The position numbers and the translations under genes were made by a program. This document shows, piece by piece, positions 1-7,907 of a stretch of DNA of 64,000 nucleotides. Every line of letters begins with the position of its first letter. The stretch's first letter is position 1. The stretch comes from Streptomyces althioticus (GTDB lineage: Bacteria > Actinomycetota > Actinomycetes > Streptomycetales > Streptomycetaceae), in assembly GCA_014649355.1 (NCBI GenBank), contig BMSW01000008.1, positions 248,001 through 312,000 on the forward strand. Reading direction: 5' to 3'. The notes beneath the pieces were generated by a model. It had not been told where the DNA came from. It saw nothing but the letters and a program-made list of their open reading frames with translations, and searched no databases.

Positions 1-1123
1 CGTGGAGTCCGTGCAGGACCGGGAAGGACTGCACGGCAAGCCGCTGCCGGAGGCGGAGGACGCGATCGCCGAACTGGGCGGACCCCGCGACCTGCGCATC
101 ACCGTCCAGGCGCCGCCCGCCGGCGGCGAGGCCCCCGCCCGGCGGATCACCACGCCCGAGCTGCCCCGCTGGGAGCGCGGCGAGGACATGGCCACCCGCG
201 ACGCCTTCGGCGAGGCGCTGGCCGCCCTCGGCTCCGCGCGCGACGACGTCGTCGCCCTGGACGGCGAGGTCGGCGACTCCACCCGCCTGGAGTACTTCGC
301 CAAGGAACACCCCGAGCGCTACGTCGAGTGCTACATCGCCGAACAGCAGATGGTCGCCGACGCCGTCGGGGTCGCCGCGCGCGGCTGGCTGCCGTTCGCG
401 TCCACCTTCGCGGCCTTCCTCACCCGCGCCCACGACTTCGTCCGCATGGCCGCGATCAGCGGTTCGGGCCTGAACCTCGTCGGGTCGCACGCGGGCGTCG
501 CCATCGGCCAGGACGGACCCAGCCAGATGGGTCTGGAGGACCTGGCGATGATGCGGGCGGTGCACGGCTCCACCGTGCTGTACCCGTGCGACGCCAACCA
601 GACCGCCCGCCTGGTCGCCGCCATGGCCGGCTTGGAGGGCATCCGCTACCTGCGCACCTCCCGGGGCAAGAGCCCCGTGATCTACGGCCCCGACGAGGAG
701 TTCCCCGTCGGCGGCAGCAAGGTGCTGCGCTCCTCCGGCCAGGACCGGCTCACCCTGGTCGCCGCGGGCGTCACCGTGCCCGAGGCGCTGGCCGCGGCCG
801 ACGCCCTCGCCGAGGAGGGCATCGCCGTCCGGGTCGTCGACCTGTACTCGGTGAAGCCCGTCGACGTGGAGACGCTGCGCACGGCCGCCGAGGAGACCGG
901 CTGTCTGATGACCGTCGAGGACCACCACCCCGAGGGCGGGCTCGGCGACGCGGTCGCCGAGGCGTTCGGCGACGGGCGTCCCGTGCCGCGGCTGGTGCGG
1001 CTCGCCGTGCGGAACATGCCGGGTTCGGCCGCCCCCGAGGAGCAGCTGCACGCCGCCGGGATCGACGCCGCGTCGATCGCCGCGGCCGGCAGGCTGCTGG
1101 TGGGGGAGGCGATCGTGTCGTGA
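1..1123 (+). CDS. Transketolase, C-terminal part (partial at left edge)
   Basis: Thiamine-diphosphate-dependent transketolase, which moves two-carbon ketol units between sugar phosphates in the pentose phosphate pathway. Only about 373 residues are visible, and the N-terminal TPP-binding domain lies outside the window. What remains is a linker of about 60 residues, the pyrimidine-binding domain (about 62-235) and the C-terminal transketolase domain (about 245-365). Glu114 of the visible part, in CYIAEQQMV, sits where the family has the glutamate that activates the TPP pyrimidine. The GQDGPSQMGLEDLAMMR segment is also typical. The first visible GTG (position 2) is probably internal. The stop overlaps the start of the next gene as GTGA, implying translational coupling. 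Confidence in the family is high; the true start cannot be seen. Confidence 0.93.
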   Translation, partial: VESVQDREGLHGKPLPEAEDAIAELGGPRDLRITVQAPPAGGEAPARRITTPELPRWERGEDMATRDAFGEALAALGSARDDVVALDGEVGDSTRLEYFAKEHPERYVECYIAEQQMVADAVGVAARGWLPFASTFAAFLTRAHDFVRMAAISGSGLNLVGSHAGVAIGQDGPSQMGLEDLAMMRAVHGSTVLYPCDANQTARLVAAMAGLEGIRYLRTSRGKSPVIYGPDEEFPVGGSKVLRSSGQDRLTLVAAGVTVPEALAAADALAEEGIAVRVVDLYSVKPVDVETLRTAAEETGCLMTVEDHHPEGGLGDAVAEAFGDGRPVPRLVRLAVRNMPGSAAPEEQLHAAGIDAASIAAAGRLLVGEAIVS

Positions 1124-2046
1124 GCGACGGCGGCTCGCGCACCGTACGGGCCGGCCGCCGCCGGGTGGAGATCCGCCGCCCGGACAAGGTGCTCCTCCCG
1201 GGCGTCGACGCCGCCCGGGAGTACACCAAGGGCGACCTCGTCGACTACCACCGGGCCGTCGCCCGCCACATGCTGCCGCACCTGAGGGGACGGCCGCTGA
1301 TGCTGGACCGGCGGCCCGACGGCCTCGACGGACCGGCCTTCATGCAGAAGAACACCCCCGACAGCTACCCGGACTGGATCACCCGGGTGGAGGTCGGCAA
1401 GGAGGGCGGCACGGTCACGCACACCGTGTGCGACGACACCGCGACCCTCCTGTACCTGGTCGACCAGGCGAGCATCACGCTGCACCGCTGGCTCTCCCGC
1501 GCCGACGACGTGGACCGCCCGGACCGGCTGGTCTTCGACCTGGACCCGTCCGGCGACGACTTCGAGGCGGTGCGGGAGGCCGCGCGGTGGCTGGGGGAGC
1601 TGCTGGACGAACTCGCGCTGCCCTCGGTCCTGATGACCACCGGCTCGCGGGGTCTGCACGTGGTCGTGCCGCTCGACGGCGGCCAGGACTTCGACCCGGT
1701 ACGCGAGTTCGCCCGCGAGGTCGCCGACACGCTGGCCGACGCCCACCCGGACCGGCTCACCACCGCGGCCCGCAAGAAGGACCGCGGCGACCGGCTCTAC
1801 CTCGACGTGGGGCGCAACGCGTACGCGCAGACCGCGGTCGCCCCCTGGACGGTCCGCGCCCTGCCGGGAGCGCCCGTCGCCACCCCGGTCACCTGGGAGC
1901 AGCTCGACGACCCCGAGCTGCACGCCCGCCGCTGGACGGTGGAGAACGCCGTCGAGCAGGCCGCCACGAAACCGTGGGCGGGTCTGTCCGGCACGGGCCG
2001 CTCCCTCGCCCCGGCCCGCCGGAAGCTCGCCGCGCTGCGCGGCTGA
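1120..2046 (+). CDS. LigD-type polymerase/primase domain protein (308 aa)
   Basis: Stand-alone polymerase (AEP primase) domain of the bacterial non-homologous end-joining ligase LigD. These enzymes add nucleotides, often ribonucleotides, at broken DNA ends. The metal-binding pair is visible as Asp140 and Asp142 in VFDLDPS. The TTGSRGLHVVVPL stretch matches the nucleotide-binding S/T-G-x-G-x-H region, and YLDVGRNAYAQTAVAPW the conserved tail motif. The GTG at 1120 overlaps the transketolase stop and has a GGGGGAG Shine-Dalgarno site. Upstream extension of the frame is low-complexity Arg-rich shadow and was rejected. There is no ligase or nuclease domain and no Ku gene nearby. The link to a transketolase is probably operon layout rather than pathway. 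Confidence 0.88.
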   Translation: MSDGGSRTVRAGRRRVEIRRPDKVLLPGVDAAREYTKGDLVDYHRAVARHMLPHLRGRPLMLDRRPDGLDGPAFMQKNTPDSYPDWITRVEVGKEGGTVTHTVCDDTATLLYLVDQASITLHRWLSRADDVDRPDRLVFDLDPSGDDFEAVREAARWLGELLDELALPSVLMTTGSRGLHVVVPLDGGQDFDPVREFAREVADTLADAHPDRLTTAARKKDRGDRLYLDVGRNAYAQTAVAPWTVRALPGAPVATPVTWEQLDDPELHARRWTVENAVEQAATKPWAGLSGTGRSLAPARRKLAALRG

Positions 2047-2166
2047 TGTGCCGGAACCGCGGCCCTTACCCCCTCGCGACCAGGGGCGACAGCCGGACGC
2101 GGCGAACGGGTGAGACCTCGGAGGTTTGGCGAACACACTTGCGGCCACACGGAGGGGGAGGTGGCC

Positions 2167-2601
2167 ATGTCGAACACGAAAAACACCGAAGAGTCACAGG
2201 ATTCACAGGAATCCCAGGACTCCCGTGAGGGCCAGGACTCCCAGCGGGCCCGGACCTCACGCACGCCCCGTAAACGAACCGCACCCCGCAAGCGGCCCGA
2301 GAACGACAGCGACACGACCGAGAGCACCACGGAACGGAAGAAGCCGAAGCCCATGCAGGTGCTGCGCCAGGCGCGCGAGCAGCTCGCGGAGCTCACCGGC
2401 ATGGAGGCCGAGTCCGTGTCGTCCTTCGAGCAGACCTCGGAGGGCTGGACGCTGGAGGTCGAGGTCCTCGAGCTGGAGCGGGTGCCCGACACGATGAGCC
2501 TGATGGCGAGCTACCAGGTGGAGCTGGACCCCGACGGGGACCTCACCGGGTACCGGAGGGTCCGCCGCTACGAGCGCGGACGCGCCGACGGGCGGAAGTG
2601 A
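2167..2601 (+). CDS. gvpO: Gas vesicle protein GvpO
   Basis: First gene of the gas vesicle operon, 144 aa. Residues 1-60 form a polar, disordered, Ser/Asp/Gln- then Arg/Lys-rich tail. The conserved GvpO domain lies at about 62-140 (MQVLRQAREQLAELTG, then the SFEQTSEGWTLEVEVLELERVPDT region and RYERG near the end). GvpO is an accessory protein of actinobacterial gas vesicle clusters, with unresolved biochemistry. The ATG at 2167 is chosen because GGAGGGGGAG ends six bases upstream; GTG 2161 would overlap that site. A 120-bp gap separates it from the ligD-like gene, so the operon promoter probably lies in 2047-2150. I see no clean sigma-factor consensus there. Confidence 0.9.
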   Translation: MSNTKNTEESQDSQESQDSREGQDSQRARTSRTPRKRTAPRKRPENDSDTTESTTERKKPKPMQVLRQAREQLAELTGMEAESVSSFEQTSEGWTLEVEVLELERVPDTMSLMASYQVELDPDGDLTGYRRVRRYERGRADGRK

Positions 2602-2679
2602 GGCGGCCGCCAGGCCGCACGACAGCAGGACATCGCTACATCCATCCCACATCCCCGACACCAAGGAGGAACGGCCGGC

Positions 2680-3099
2680 ATGACAGTCGTACCGGCACAG
2701 CAGTCCGGCGGCGGAGGCGGCAGCAGCGGTCTCTACGACGTGCTTGAGCTTGTTCTGGACAGGGGGCTCGTCATCGACGCATTCGTGCGCGTGTCCCTGG
2801 TCGGCATCGAGATTCTCAAGATCGACGTCCGTGTCGTCGTCGCGAGCGTCGACACCTACCTCCGCTTCGCGGAGGCGTGCAACCGGCTCGACCTCGAGTC
2901 CGGACCCAAGAAGAGCCCCGGCCTCCCCGAGATCGTCGGCGAGGTGACCGAGTCCGGCGCCCGCGGCAAGTCCAAGGGAGCCCTCTCCGGCGCCGCCGAG
3001 ACCATCTCGGACGCCTTCAAGCAGGGGCGCGAGGGCGAGACCGAGTCGCGGCCCCGCGCCCGTAAGAGCACGTCGCGGCGCAAGGAGGAGCAGGAGTGA
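2680..3099 (+). CDS. gvpA: Gas vesicle structural protein GvpA
   Basis: GvpA-family protein of 139 aa, the presumed shell or scaffold subunit. The GvpA core is residues 18-75 (LYDVLELVLDRGLVIDAF, VSLVGIEILKIDVRVVVASV). The remaining 65 residues form a hydrophilic, charged tail ending in an Arg/Lys-rich segment. Canonical GvpA is only about 70 residues, so this tail is unusual and more like the Streptomyces form. An AAGGAGG site lies nine bases before ATG 2680. The stop overlaps the gvpF start. It follows gvpO by 78 bp and may have its own weak promoter, but none is obvious. Two shorter paralogues, gvpJ and gvpS, lie downstream in the same operon. Confidence 0.93.
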   Translation: MTVVPAQQSGGGGGSSGLYDVLELVLDRGLVIDAFVRVSLVGIEILKIDVRVVVASVDTYLRFAEACNRLDLESGPKKSPGLPEIVGEVTESGARGKSKGALSGAAETISDAFKQGREGETESRPRARKSTSRRKEEQE

Positions 3100-3869
3100 G
3101 CACGTACGTCTACGGCATCACGGCCGCCTCGCACCCCTCACTGCCCGAGGGCATGGGCGGCGTCGGCGACCCGGCGCGACCGCTGCGCGTGCTGACCCAG
3201 GGGGACCTGGCGGCCGTCGTCAGCGACGCCCCCGAGGGCCTGCGCCCCAAGCGGCGTGAGCTGCTCGCCCACCAGAACGTGCTCAGCGAGATCGGCGCGG
3301 GCGGCTGCGTCCTGCCCATGCGCTTCGGCAGCGTCGCCACCGACGACGACGCGGTCACCTCCGTCCTCGCCGAGCGCGCCGACCACTACCTGGAGCGGCT
3401 GCGCGCCCTCGACGGCCGCGTCGAGTACAACGTCAAGGCCAACCACGTGGAAGAGGCCGTCCTGCACCACGTGATGGCCCTCAACCCGGAGATCCGCGCC
3501 CTCGCGGAGTCCAACCGGCAGTCCGGCGGCGGCAGTTACGACGACAAGATCCGCCTCGGCGAGATGGTCGCCGAGGCCGTCAAGGCCCGGGAGGCCGAGG
3601 ACGGTGCCGCGCTGGAGAACGCGCTGCGCGGCATCGCCGACGCCGAGAGCGTGGGCCCCGAGTCCACCGGCTGGCTCGCCAACGTCTCGTACCTGGTGGA
3701 GCGGGCGACGGCGGAGGAGTTCCTGGCCGCGGTGGAGCAGGCCCGCACGGACATGCCCCACCTGGAGATTCGACTGAACGGCCCGCTGCCGCCGTACAGC
3801 TTCGTCGAGCCCGGCCCCGCCGAGCCGGCGGGCACCACGGCCGCGGGGGCGGACACCGGAGCGGAGTGA
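3096..3869 (+). CDS. gvpF: Gas vesicle protein GvpF (GvpF/GvpL family)
   Basis: GvpF/L family protein, 257 aa, starting with GTG inside the gvpA stop (GTGA overlap). The family opening YVYGITAA, the PMRFGSV segment, the VEYNVKANH strand motif and the LNGPLPPYSF ending are all present, so it looks full length. Members of this family bind GvpA and are minor components of the growing vesicle. GvpL, 2.5 kb downstream, is a paralogue with the same start and end motifs (YVYAVCR, LTGPWAAYSF). F versus L names follow the conventional Streptomyces gene order rather than a strict functional distinction. Confidence 0.93.
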   Translation: MSTYVYGITAASHPSLPEGMGGVGDPARPLRVLTQGDLAAVVSDAPEGLRPKRRELLAHQNVLSEIGAGGCVLPMRFGSVATDDDAVTSVLAERADHYLERLRALDGRVEYNVKANHVEEAVLHHVMALNPEIRALAESNRQSGGGSYDDKIRLGEMVAEAVKAREAEDGAALENALRGIADAESVGPESTGWLANVSYLVERATAEEFLAAVEQARTDMPHLEIRLNGPLPPYSFVEPGPAEPAGTTAAGADTGAE

Positions 3870-3873
3870 CGAC

Positions 3874-4140
3874 ATGGGCCTGATCTCGGAAGTGCTGCTG
3901 CTGCCGCTCGCCCCGGCGCGCGGCGGCGCCTGGGCGATCCGGCAGGTCCTTCAGGAAGCGGAACGCATCTACTACGACCCCGCGACCATCCGCGCCGAGC
4001 TGGCACGGCTGGAGGAACTGCTGGAGGCAGGGGAGATCACCGAGGAGGAGTTCGACGAACAGGAGGACGCACTCCTGGACCGGTTGGAGATAGCGACGCG
4101 CACGGGCGCGGGTCAAGGGGACGGGACGGCACAACGATGA
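3874..4140 (+). CDS. gvpG: Gas vesicle protein GvpG
   Basis: Small 88-aa protein of the GvpG family. It has a hydrophobic N terminus (LISEVLLLPLAPARG) followed by an amphipathic, acidic helix (YYDPATIRAELARLEELLEAGEITEEEFDEQEDALLDRL), the usual layout of this family. GvpG is an essential but poorly understood accessory protein that associates with the other minor Gvp proteins. It lies four bases after gvpF, and its stop overlaps the gvpY start (ATGA), so translation is probably coupled. Full length for the family. Confidence 0.92.
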   Translation: MGLISEVLLLPLAPARGGAWAIRQVLQEAERIYYDPATIRAELARLEELLEAGEITEEEFDEQEDALLDRLEIATRTGAGQGDGTAQR

Positions 4141-4793
4141 ATCGAACGGGAATGGGCCTCGCCATCGGGGCCGGATATCTCCTCGGACGGACCAAGAAGC
4201 TGAAGATGGCGCTGGCCGTCGGCGGACTGGTCGCGGGCAAGAAGCTCAACCTGAGCCCGCGGGCCGTGGCCGACCTGGTGTCGCAGCAGCTTCGTGACAA
4301 CCCGCAGTTCAAGGAGCTGGGCGACCAGCTCCGCGGTGATCTGCGGGGCGTCGGCAAGGCCGCCTCCGGCGCACTGGTCGAACGGCAGATCAGCTCGCTC
4401 GCCGACCGGCTGCACGGCCGCACCGCGGAGGTGCGCGGCCGGCTGGACGGCGGCGGTGAGGACCGGGACGGGACGGACGAGTCCGCCGGCGAGGAGCCGT
4501 ACGACGAGGAGACGGACGACCGCGGGCAGGACGACCGCGAGCCGGACGACAGCGGTGAGGACCGGGACGACGACGGCGGGCGCGGGAGCGGGCCGGAGGC
4601 CGGCCGGACGGCGAAGAAGGCCGCCAAGAAGGCCCCGGCCAAGAAGGGCCCCGCCGCGAAGAAGGCCGCACCGGCCAAGCGCGCCGCCGGCGGCCCGGCG
4701 AAGAAGGCGGCCGCCAAGAAGACGGCCGCGAAGAAGACCGCGTCCGCCTCGCGCGGCGCCCGCTCCCGTTCCTCGAAGGGAGGCGGTGAGTGA
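4137..4793 (+). CDS. gvpY: Gas vesicle cluster protein GvpY, with histone H1-like tail
   Basis: Streptomyces-type gas vesicle cluster protein, 218 aa, named by position and content. It has three parts. Residues 1-105 are a GxxxG-rich helical segment with the motif GYLLGRTKKLKMALAVGG and a predicted amphipathic or membrane-associated helix. Residues 105-150 are strongly acidic (runs of D and E). The last 65 residues are Ala/Lys-rich KKAAKK-type repeats like the tail of bacterial histone H1-like proteins. The basic tail should bind polyanions, either nucleic acid or an acidic protein such as the neighbouring GvpZ tail. Function is not established. ATGA overlap with gvpG and overlap with gvpZ place it firmly in the operon. 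Confidence 0.8.
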   Translation: MNRTGMGLAIGAGYLLGRTKKLKMALAVGGLVAGKKLNLSPRAVADLVSQQLRDNPQFKELGDQLRGDLRGVGKAASGALVERQISSLADRLHGRTAEVRGRLDGGGEDRDGTDESAGEEPYDEETDDRGQDDREPDDSGEDRDDDGGRGSGPEAGRTAKKAAKKAPAKKGPAAKKAAPAKRAAGGPAKKAAAKKTAAKKTASASRGARSRSSKGGGE

Positions 4794-6094
4794 TGACCGA
4801 GACCGTCGGGCGGGCCACGTCCGCCGCACGCGACGGCGCGGACGGCGCCAAGAACCCGCTGTCCGACCTCGCCCACAGCGAGGCCGCCGACCGGCTCAAG
4901 GCCGAGCTGCAGGACTACCTCGCCGCCCAGGCCACCCGGCTGCTGACCGGCGTCGGCCAGAAGCTGGGCGAGACCACGGGCAAGCTCAACGACATCGCCG
5001 AGGGCAACAGTCCCGGCTTCGCCAAGCTCGCCGCCGACGGCGGCAAGAAGCTCGCCGAGGGCAAGGGCCCGCTGCGCACCGCCGTGGAGCTCGGCGCCAC
5101 GCGCGCCAAGGACAACGTCAAGGGCGCCCTGAAGAACCTCGGCGGCGGTGGCGGCAAGCGCAAGAAGTCCTCGGGCAACAAGCCGACCGTCATCATGGAG
5201 TACATCGACGTCGGTGTGCCGCTGCGCACGGCGTACGACCAGTGGACGCAGTACCAGGACTTCAGCACCTTCGCCAAGGGCGTGAAGAGCGCCAACAAGT
5301 CCGACGACACCACGTCGGACTGGCAGGCGAAGATCTGGTGGTCCAACCGCAGCTGGAAGGCCACGACCAACGAGCAGGTGCCCGACGACCGCATCGCGTG
5401 GTCGACGGAGGGCGCCAAGGGCACGATGAAGGGCGTCGTCTCCTTCCACAAGATCGCCGAGAACCTGACCAGGGTCCTGATGGTGATCGAGTACTACCCC
5501 TCGGGCTTCTTCGAGAAGACCGGCAACATCTGGCGCGCCCAGGGCCGCCGTGCCCGGCTCGACCTGAAGAACTTCGCCCGCTTCATCACGATCAAGGGCG
5601 AGGCCGAGGACAGCTGGCGCGGCGAGATCCGCGAGGGCGAGGTCGTCAAGAGCCACGAGGACGCCGTGGCCGAGGAGGAGGAGCAGGAGCAGCAGGGCGG
5701 CCCCGGGGAGGAGAACGGAGACGCCGAGGCCGAGGGCCCGGAGGGCTCCGAGGACGAAGGCTCCGAGGACGAGGAGTACGACGAGGAAGCCCCCGAGGCA
5801 GAGACCGACGAGGGCCCCGAGGACGCGTACGACGAGGACGAGGAGTACGAGGACGAGGACGAGGACGGCGCCGGTCCTGAGGACGCGTACGAGGACGAGG
5901 CCGGCGGCGCCGAGCCCGACGACCCGTACGAGGACGAGGACGAGGAAGCCGCCGACGACGAGGACGACGACGAGGAGTACGAGGAGGGCGTCCCTCCGGA
6001 GGAGGAGTACGAGGACGACGACGAGGAATACGAGGACGACGAGCCGGCCGACGAGGCCGCTCCTGAGGAGACCGAGGGCCGGAGCCGCCGATGA
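4790..6094 (+). CDS. gvpZ: Gas vesicle cluster protein GvpZ: SRPBCC domain with acidic tail
   Basis: 434-aa protein. Residues 1-120 are helical and charged. Residues about 130-285 form a polyketide cyclase/START-like (SRPBCC) domain that begins with VIMEYIDVGVPLRTAYDQW and includes WSNRSWKATTNEQVPDDRIAW; this fold normally makes a hydrophobic ligand pocket. The last 145 residues are almost entirely Glu/Asp with Tyr-Glu-Asp repeats, giving an extreme negative charge. GTG 4790 and ATG 4793 are both possible; GGAGG is six bases before the GTG. It is the longest gene of the operon. No enzymatic residue can be named. The acidic tail may be an interaction or solubility tail, possibly complementary to the basic GvpY tail. 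Confidence 0.78.
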   Translation: MMTETVGRATSAARDGADGAKNPLSDLAHSEAADRLKAELQDYLAAQATRLLTGVGQKLGETTGKLNDIAEGNSPGFAKLAADGGKKLAEGKGPLRTAVELGATRAKDNVKGALKNLGGGGGKRKKSSGNKPTVIMEYIDVGVPLRTAYDQWTQYQDFSTFAKGVKSANKSDDTTSDWQAKIWWSNRSWKATTNEQVPDDRIAWSTEGAKGTMKGVVSFHKIAENLTRVLMVIEYYPSGFFEKTGNIWRAQGRRARLDLKNFARFITIKGEAEDSWRGEIREGEVVKSHEDAVAEEEEQEQQGGPGEENGDAEAEGPEGSEDEGSEDEEYDEEAPEAETDEGPEDAYDEDEEYEDEDEDGAGPEDAYEDEAGGAEPDDPYEDEDEEAADDEDDDEEYEEGVPPEEEYEDDDEEYEDDEPADEAAPEETEGRSRR

Positions 6095-6426
6095 CCACCC
6101 CCAGCCGACTCCCTGATCCGTACGGCCAGGGCAGCAGCGCCAACCTCGCCGACATCCTGGAAAGGGTGCTGGACAAGGGCGTGGTGATCGCGGGTGACAT
6201 CAAGATCAACCTGCTGGACATCGAGCTGCTCACCATCAAGCTGCGCCTCGTCGTCGCCTCCGTGGACAAGGCCAAGGAGATGGGGATCGACTGGTGGGAG
6301 TCCGACCCGGCGCTGTCCTCACGCGCCCGGCGTGACGAACTGGCCCGCGAGAACGCCGAGTTGCGCGAGCGTCTGGCCCGGCTCGAGGAGCTGGAGCCGC
6401 GCCGCGCCGAGGAGGAGACCCCGTGA
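6091..6426 (+). CDS. gvpJ: Gas vesicle protein GvpJ (GvpA family)
   Basis: 111-aa member of the GvpA/GvpJ family. The core is residues 17-65 (LADILERVLDKGVVIAGDIKINLLDIELLTIKLRLVVASVDKA), followed by GIDWWESDP, characteristic of GvpJ, and a C-terminal coiled-coil-like helix (RDELARENAELRERLARLEELE). GvpJ is a minor shell or tip protein needed for vesicle assembly. ATG 6091 overlaps the gvpZ stop, and its stop overlaps the gvpL start, both four-base overlaps. Confidence 0.92.
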   Translation: MTTPSRLPDPYGQGSSANLADILERVLDKGVVIAGDIKINLLDIELLTIKLRLVVASVDKAKEMGIDWWESDPALSSRARRDELARENAELRERLARLEELEPRRAEEETP

Positions 6427-7250
6427 CGGGACTGCGCTACGTCTACGCGGTCTGCCGCCCCTTCGGCACACCGCTCCAGGCCCAGCTGACGGGGGTGGGC
6501 GGCGACCCGCCGCGGCTGGTTCCGCACCGGGACCTGGTGGCCGTGGTCAGTCATGTGCCCGAGGCGGACTTCGCGGAGGAGTCGCTGCGGGCGCATCTGG
6601 AGGACCTGGACTGGCTGACCGCGGTCGCGCGGGCCCACCAGGGGGTGATCGACGCGCTCACCACCGTCACCACCCCGCTGCCGCTGCGGCTCGGCACCGT
6701 GTTCCGCGACGACAGCGGCGTGCGGTCGATGATCGAGGCGCGCGAGGAGAACTTCCTGCGCCGGCTGGACCGGCTGGAGGGCCGGGTCGAGTGGGGCGTC
6801 AAGGTGTTCCTTGAGTCCGCGCCGGAACGGGCTCCCGAGCAGCCGGCGCCGCAGCCCGCGGCGATGTCCGGACGGGACTACCTGCGCCGGCGCAGGGAGC
6901 AGACGCGGTCGCGGGAGGACCAGTGGCAGCGGGCCGAGACCTTCGCGACCCGGCTGCACCGGACCCTCGCCGGTTTCGCCGAGGACTCCCGGCTGCACGC
7001 GCCGCAGAACCCCACCCTGTCCGGCCACCGCGGCCGCAACGTGCTCAACGCCGCCTATCTGGTGCCTCGCGGACAGTCGGAGACGTTCGTGGAGCAGGTG
7101 GAGCGGACGAAGGACGACTCCCCGGAGCTGCGGGTCGAGCTCACCGGGCCCTGGGCCGCCTACTCGTTCGCGGGCGAGGAGGAGGCCGGCGAGAAGACCG
7201 CGGGCGGGGAGCCCGCCGGTGGGCGGACCGCCGAGGAGGGGATCGCGTGA
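6423..7250 (+). CDS. gvpL: Gas vesicle protein GvpL (GvpF/GvpL family)
   Basis: 275-aa GvpL/F family protein starting with GTG inside the gvpJ stop. Motifs include the start YVYAVCRPF, PLPLRLGTVFRDD, WGVKVF, LNAAYLVPR and the closing LTGPWAAYSF. A variable arginine-rich insertion occupies about residues 137-160. After the conserved end there is an extra Gly/Glu-rich tail of about 28 residues. It probably nucleates or bridges GvpA and the minor proteins, as described for halophilic and cyanobacterial homologues. It is coupled to gvpS by a GTGA overlap. Confidence 0.92.
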   Translation: MTGLRYVYAVCRPFGTPLQAQLTGVGGDPPRLVPHRDLVAVVSHVPEADFAEESLRAHLEDLDWLTAVARAHQGVIDALTTVTTPLPLRLGTVFRDDSGVRSMIEAREENFLRRLDRLEGRVEWGVKVFLESAPERAPEQPAPQPAAMSGRDYLRRRREQTRSREDQWQRAETFATRLHRTLAGFAEDSRLHAPQNPTLSGHRGRNVLNAAYLVPRGQSETFVEQVERTKDDSPELRVELTGPWAAYSFAGEEEAGEKTAGGEPAGGRTAEEGIA

Positions 7251-7435
7251 CCGTCGTCGAACGGCGTGAGATCGCCCTGGTGGACCTGCTCGACCGGCTG
7301 CTGGCCGGCGGTGTGGTGATCACGGGCGACCTGACCCTGCGCATCGCCGATGTCGACCTGGTCCGCATCGACCTCAACGCGCTGATCAGCTCCGTGAACC
7401 GCAACGTTCCCTCGCCCTTCGAGGAGTCCCCGTGA
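7247..7435 (+). CDS. gvpS: Gas vesicle protein GvpS (short GvpA-family paralogue)
   Basis: 62-aa protein with only the GvpA-like core: LVDLLDRLLAGGVVITGDLTLRIADVDLVRIDLNALISSV. This third GvpA-family protein of the operon has neither the long tail of GvpA nor the coiled coil of GvpJ. The start is GTG 7247, which overlaps the gvpL stop; a longer upstream frame runs through gvpL and is a shadow. The stop overlaps the gvpK start. Minor shell or tip subunit by homology. Confidence 0.88.
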   Translation: MTVVERREIALVDLLDRLLAGGVVITGDLTLRIADVDLVRIDLNALISSVNRNVPSPFEESP

Positions 7436-7863
7436 CCGACGACCCGCGGCACCGCGCGCCCGACGCGCCGGAACCCGTCACGGTGACCGACGCCGACCTC
7501 TTCGAGGGCCGGTCGCCGCTGGACCCCGAGGCGTCCTTCGACGCCCGCCCGGAGGCCGCCGTCCGCCCCGCCGAGCCGCGCCCCAAGCCCCGAAGGCGCC
7601 TCGACCTGGAGCCGGACACGGTCGAGCGTGACCTGGTGAAGCTGGTGCTGACCGTCGTGGAACTGCTCCGCCAGCTCATGGAGCGCCAGGCGGTGCGCCG
7701 CTTCGACGAGGGCGACCTCACGGAGGAGCAGGAGGAGCGGGTCGGGCTGACGCTCATGCTGCTGGAGGACCGCATGGCCGAGCTGCGCAACCGCTACGGG
7801 CTGCGCCCCGAGGACCTCAACCTCGACCTCGGCCCGCTCGGGCCGCTGCTGCCCCGGGACTGA
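7432..7863 (+). CDS. gvpK: Gas vesicle protein GvpK
   Basis: Last gene of the gas vesicle operon, 143 aa. The N-terminal 55 residues are proline/acidic and disordered. The GvpK domain (about 57-140) includes VERDLVKLVLTVVELLRQLMERQAVRRFDEGDLTEEQEERVGLTLMLLEDRM and the family ending GLRPEDLNLDLGPLGPLL. It starts with GTG overlapping the gvpS stop. Convergent to the following methyltransferase with 44 bp between stops. Accessory protein of unresolved mechanism. Confidence 0.92.
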   Translation: MTDDPRHRAPDAPEPVTVTDADLFEGRSPLDPEASFDARPEAAVRPAEPRPKPRRRLDLEPDTVERDLVKLVLTVVELLRQLMERQAVRRFDEGDLTEEQEERVGLTLMLLEDRMAELRNRYGLRPEDLNLDLGPLGPLLPRD

Positions 7864-7907
7864 GATCCCGGGGCGCCGGCCCCCTCCCGCCGCCGGCCGG
7901 TCGTCCG

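Noticed and set aside
2047..2150. SigB-type promoter for the gas vesicle operon
   Set aside because: A GGTTTGG element is present before gvpO but no GGGTA-type -10 follows at 14-16 bp.
4610..4770. Short DNA repeats that could suggest a minisatellite or CRISPR-like array
   Set aside because: The repetition is explained by the Lys/Ala codons of the GvpY tail (AAG and GCC runs). There is no constant repeat with unique spacers.
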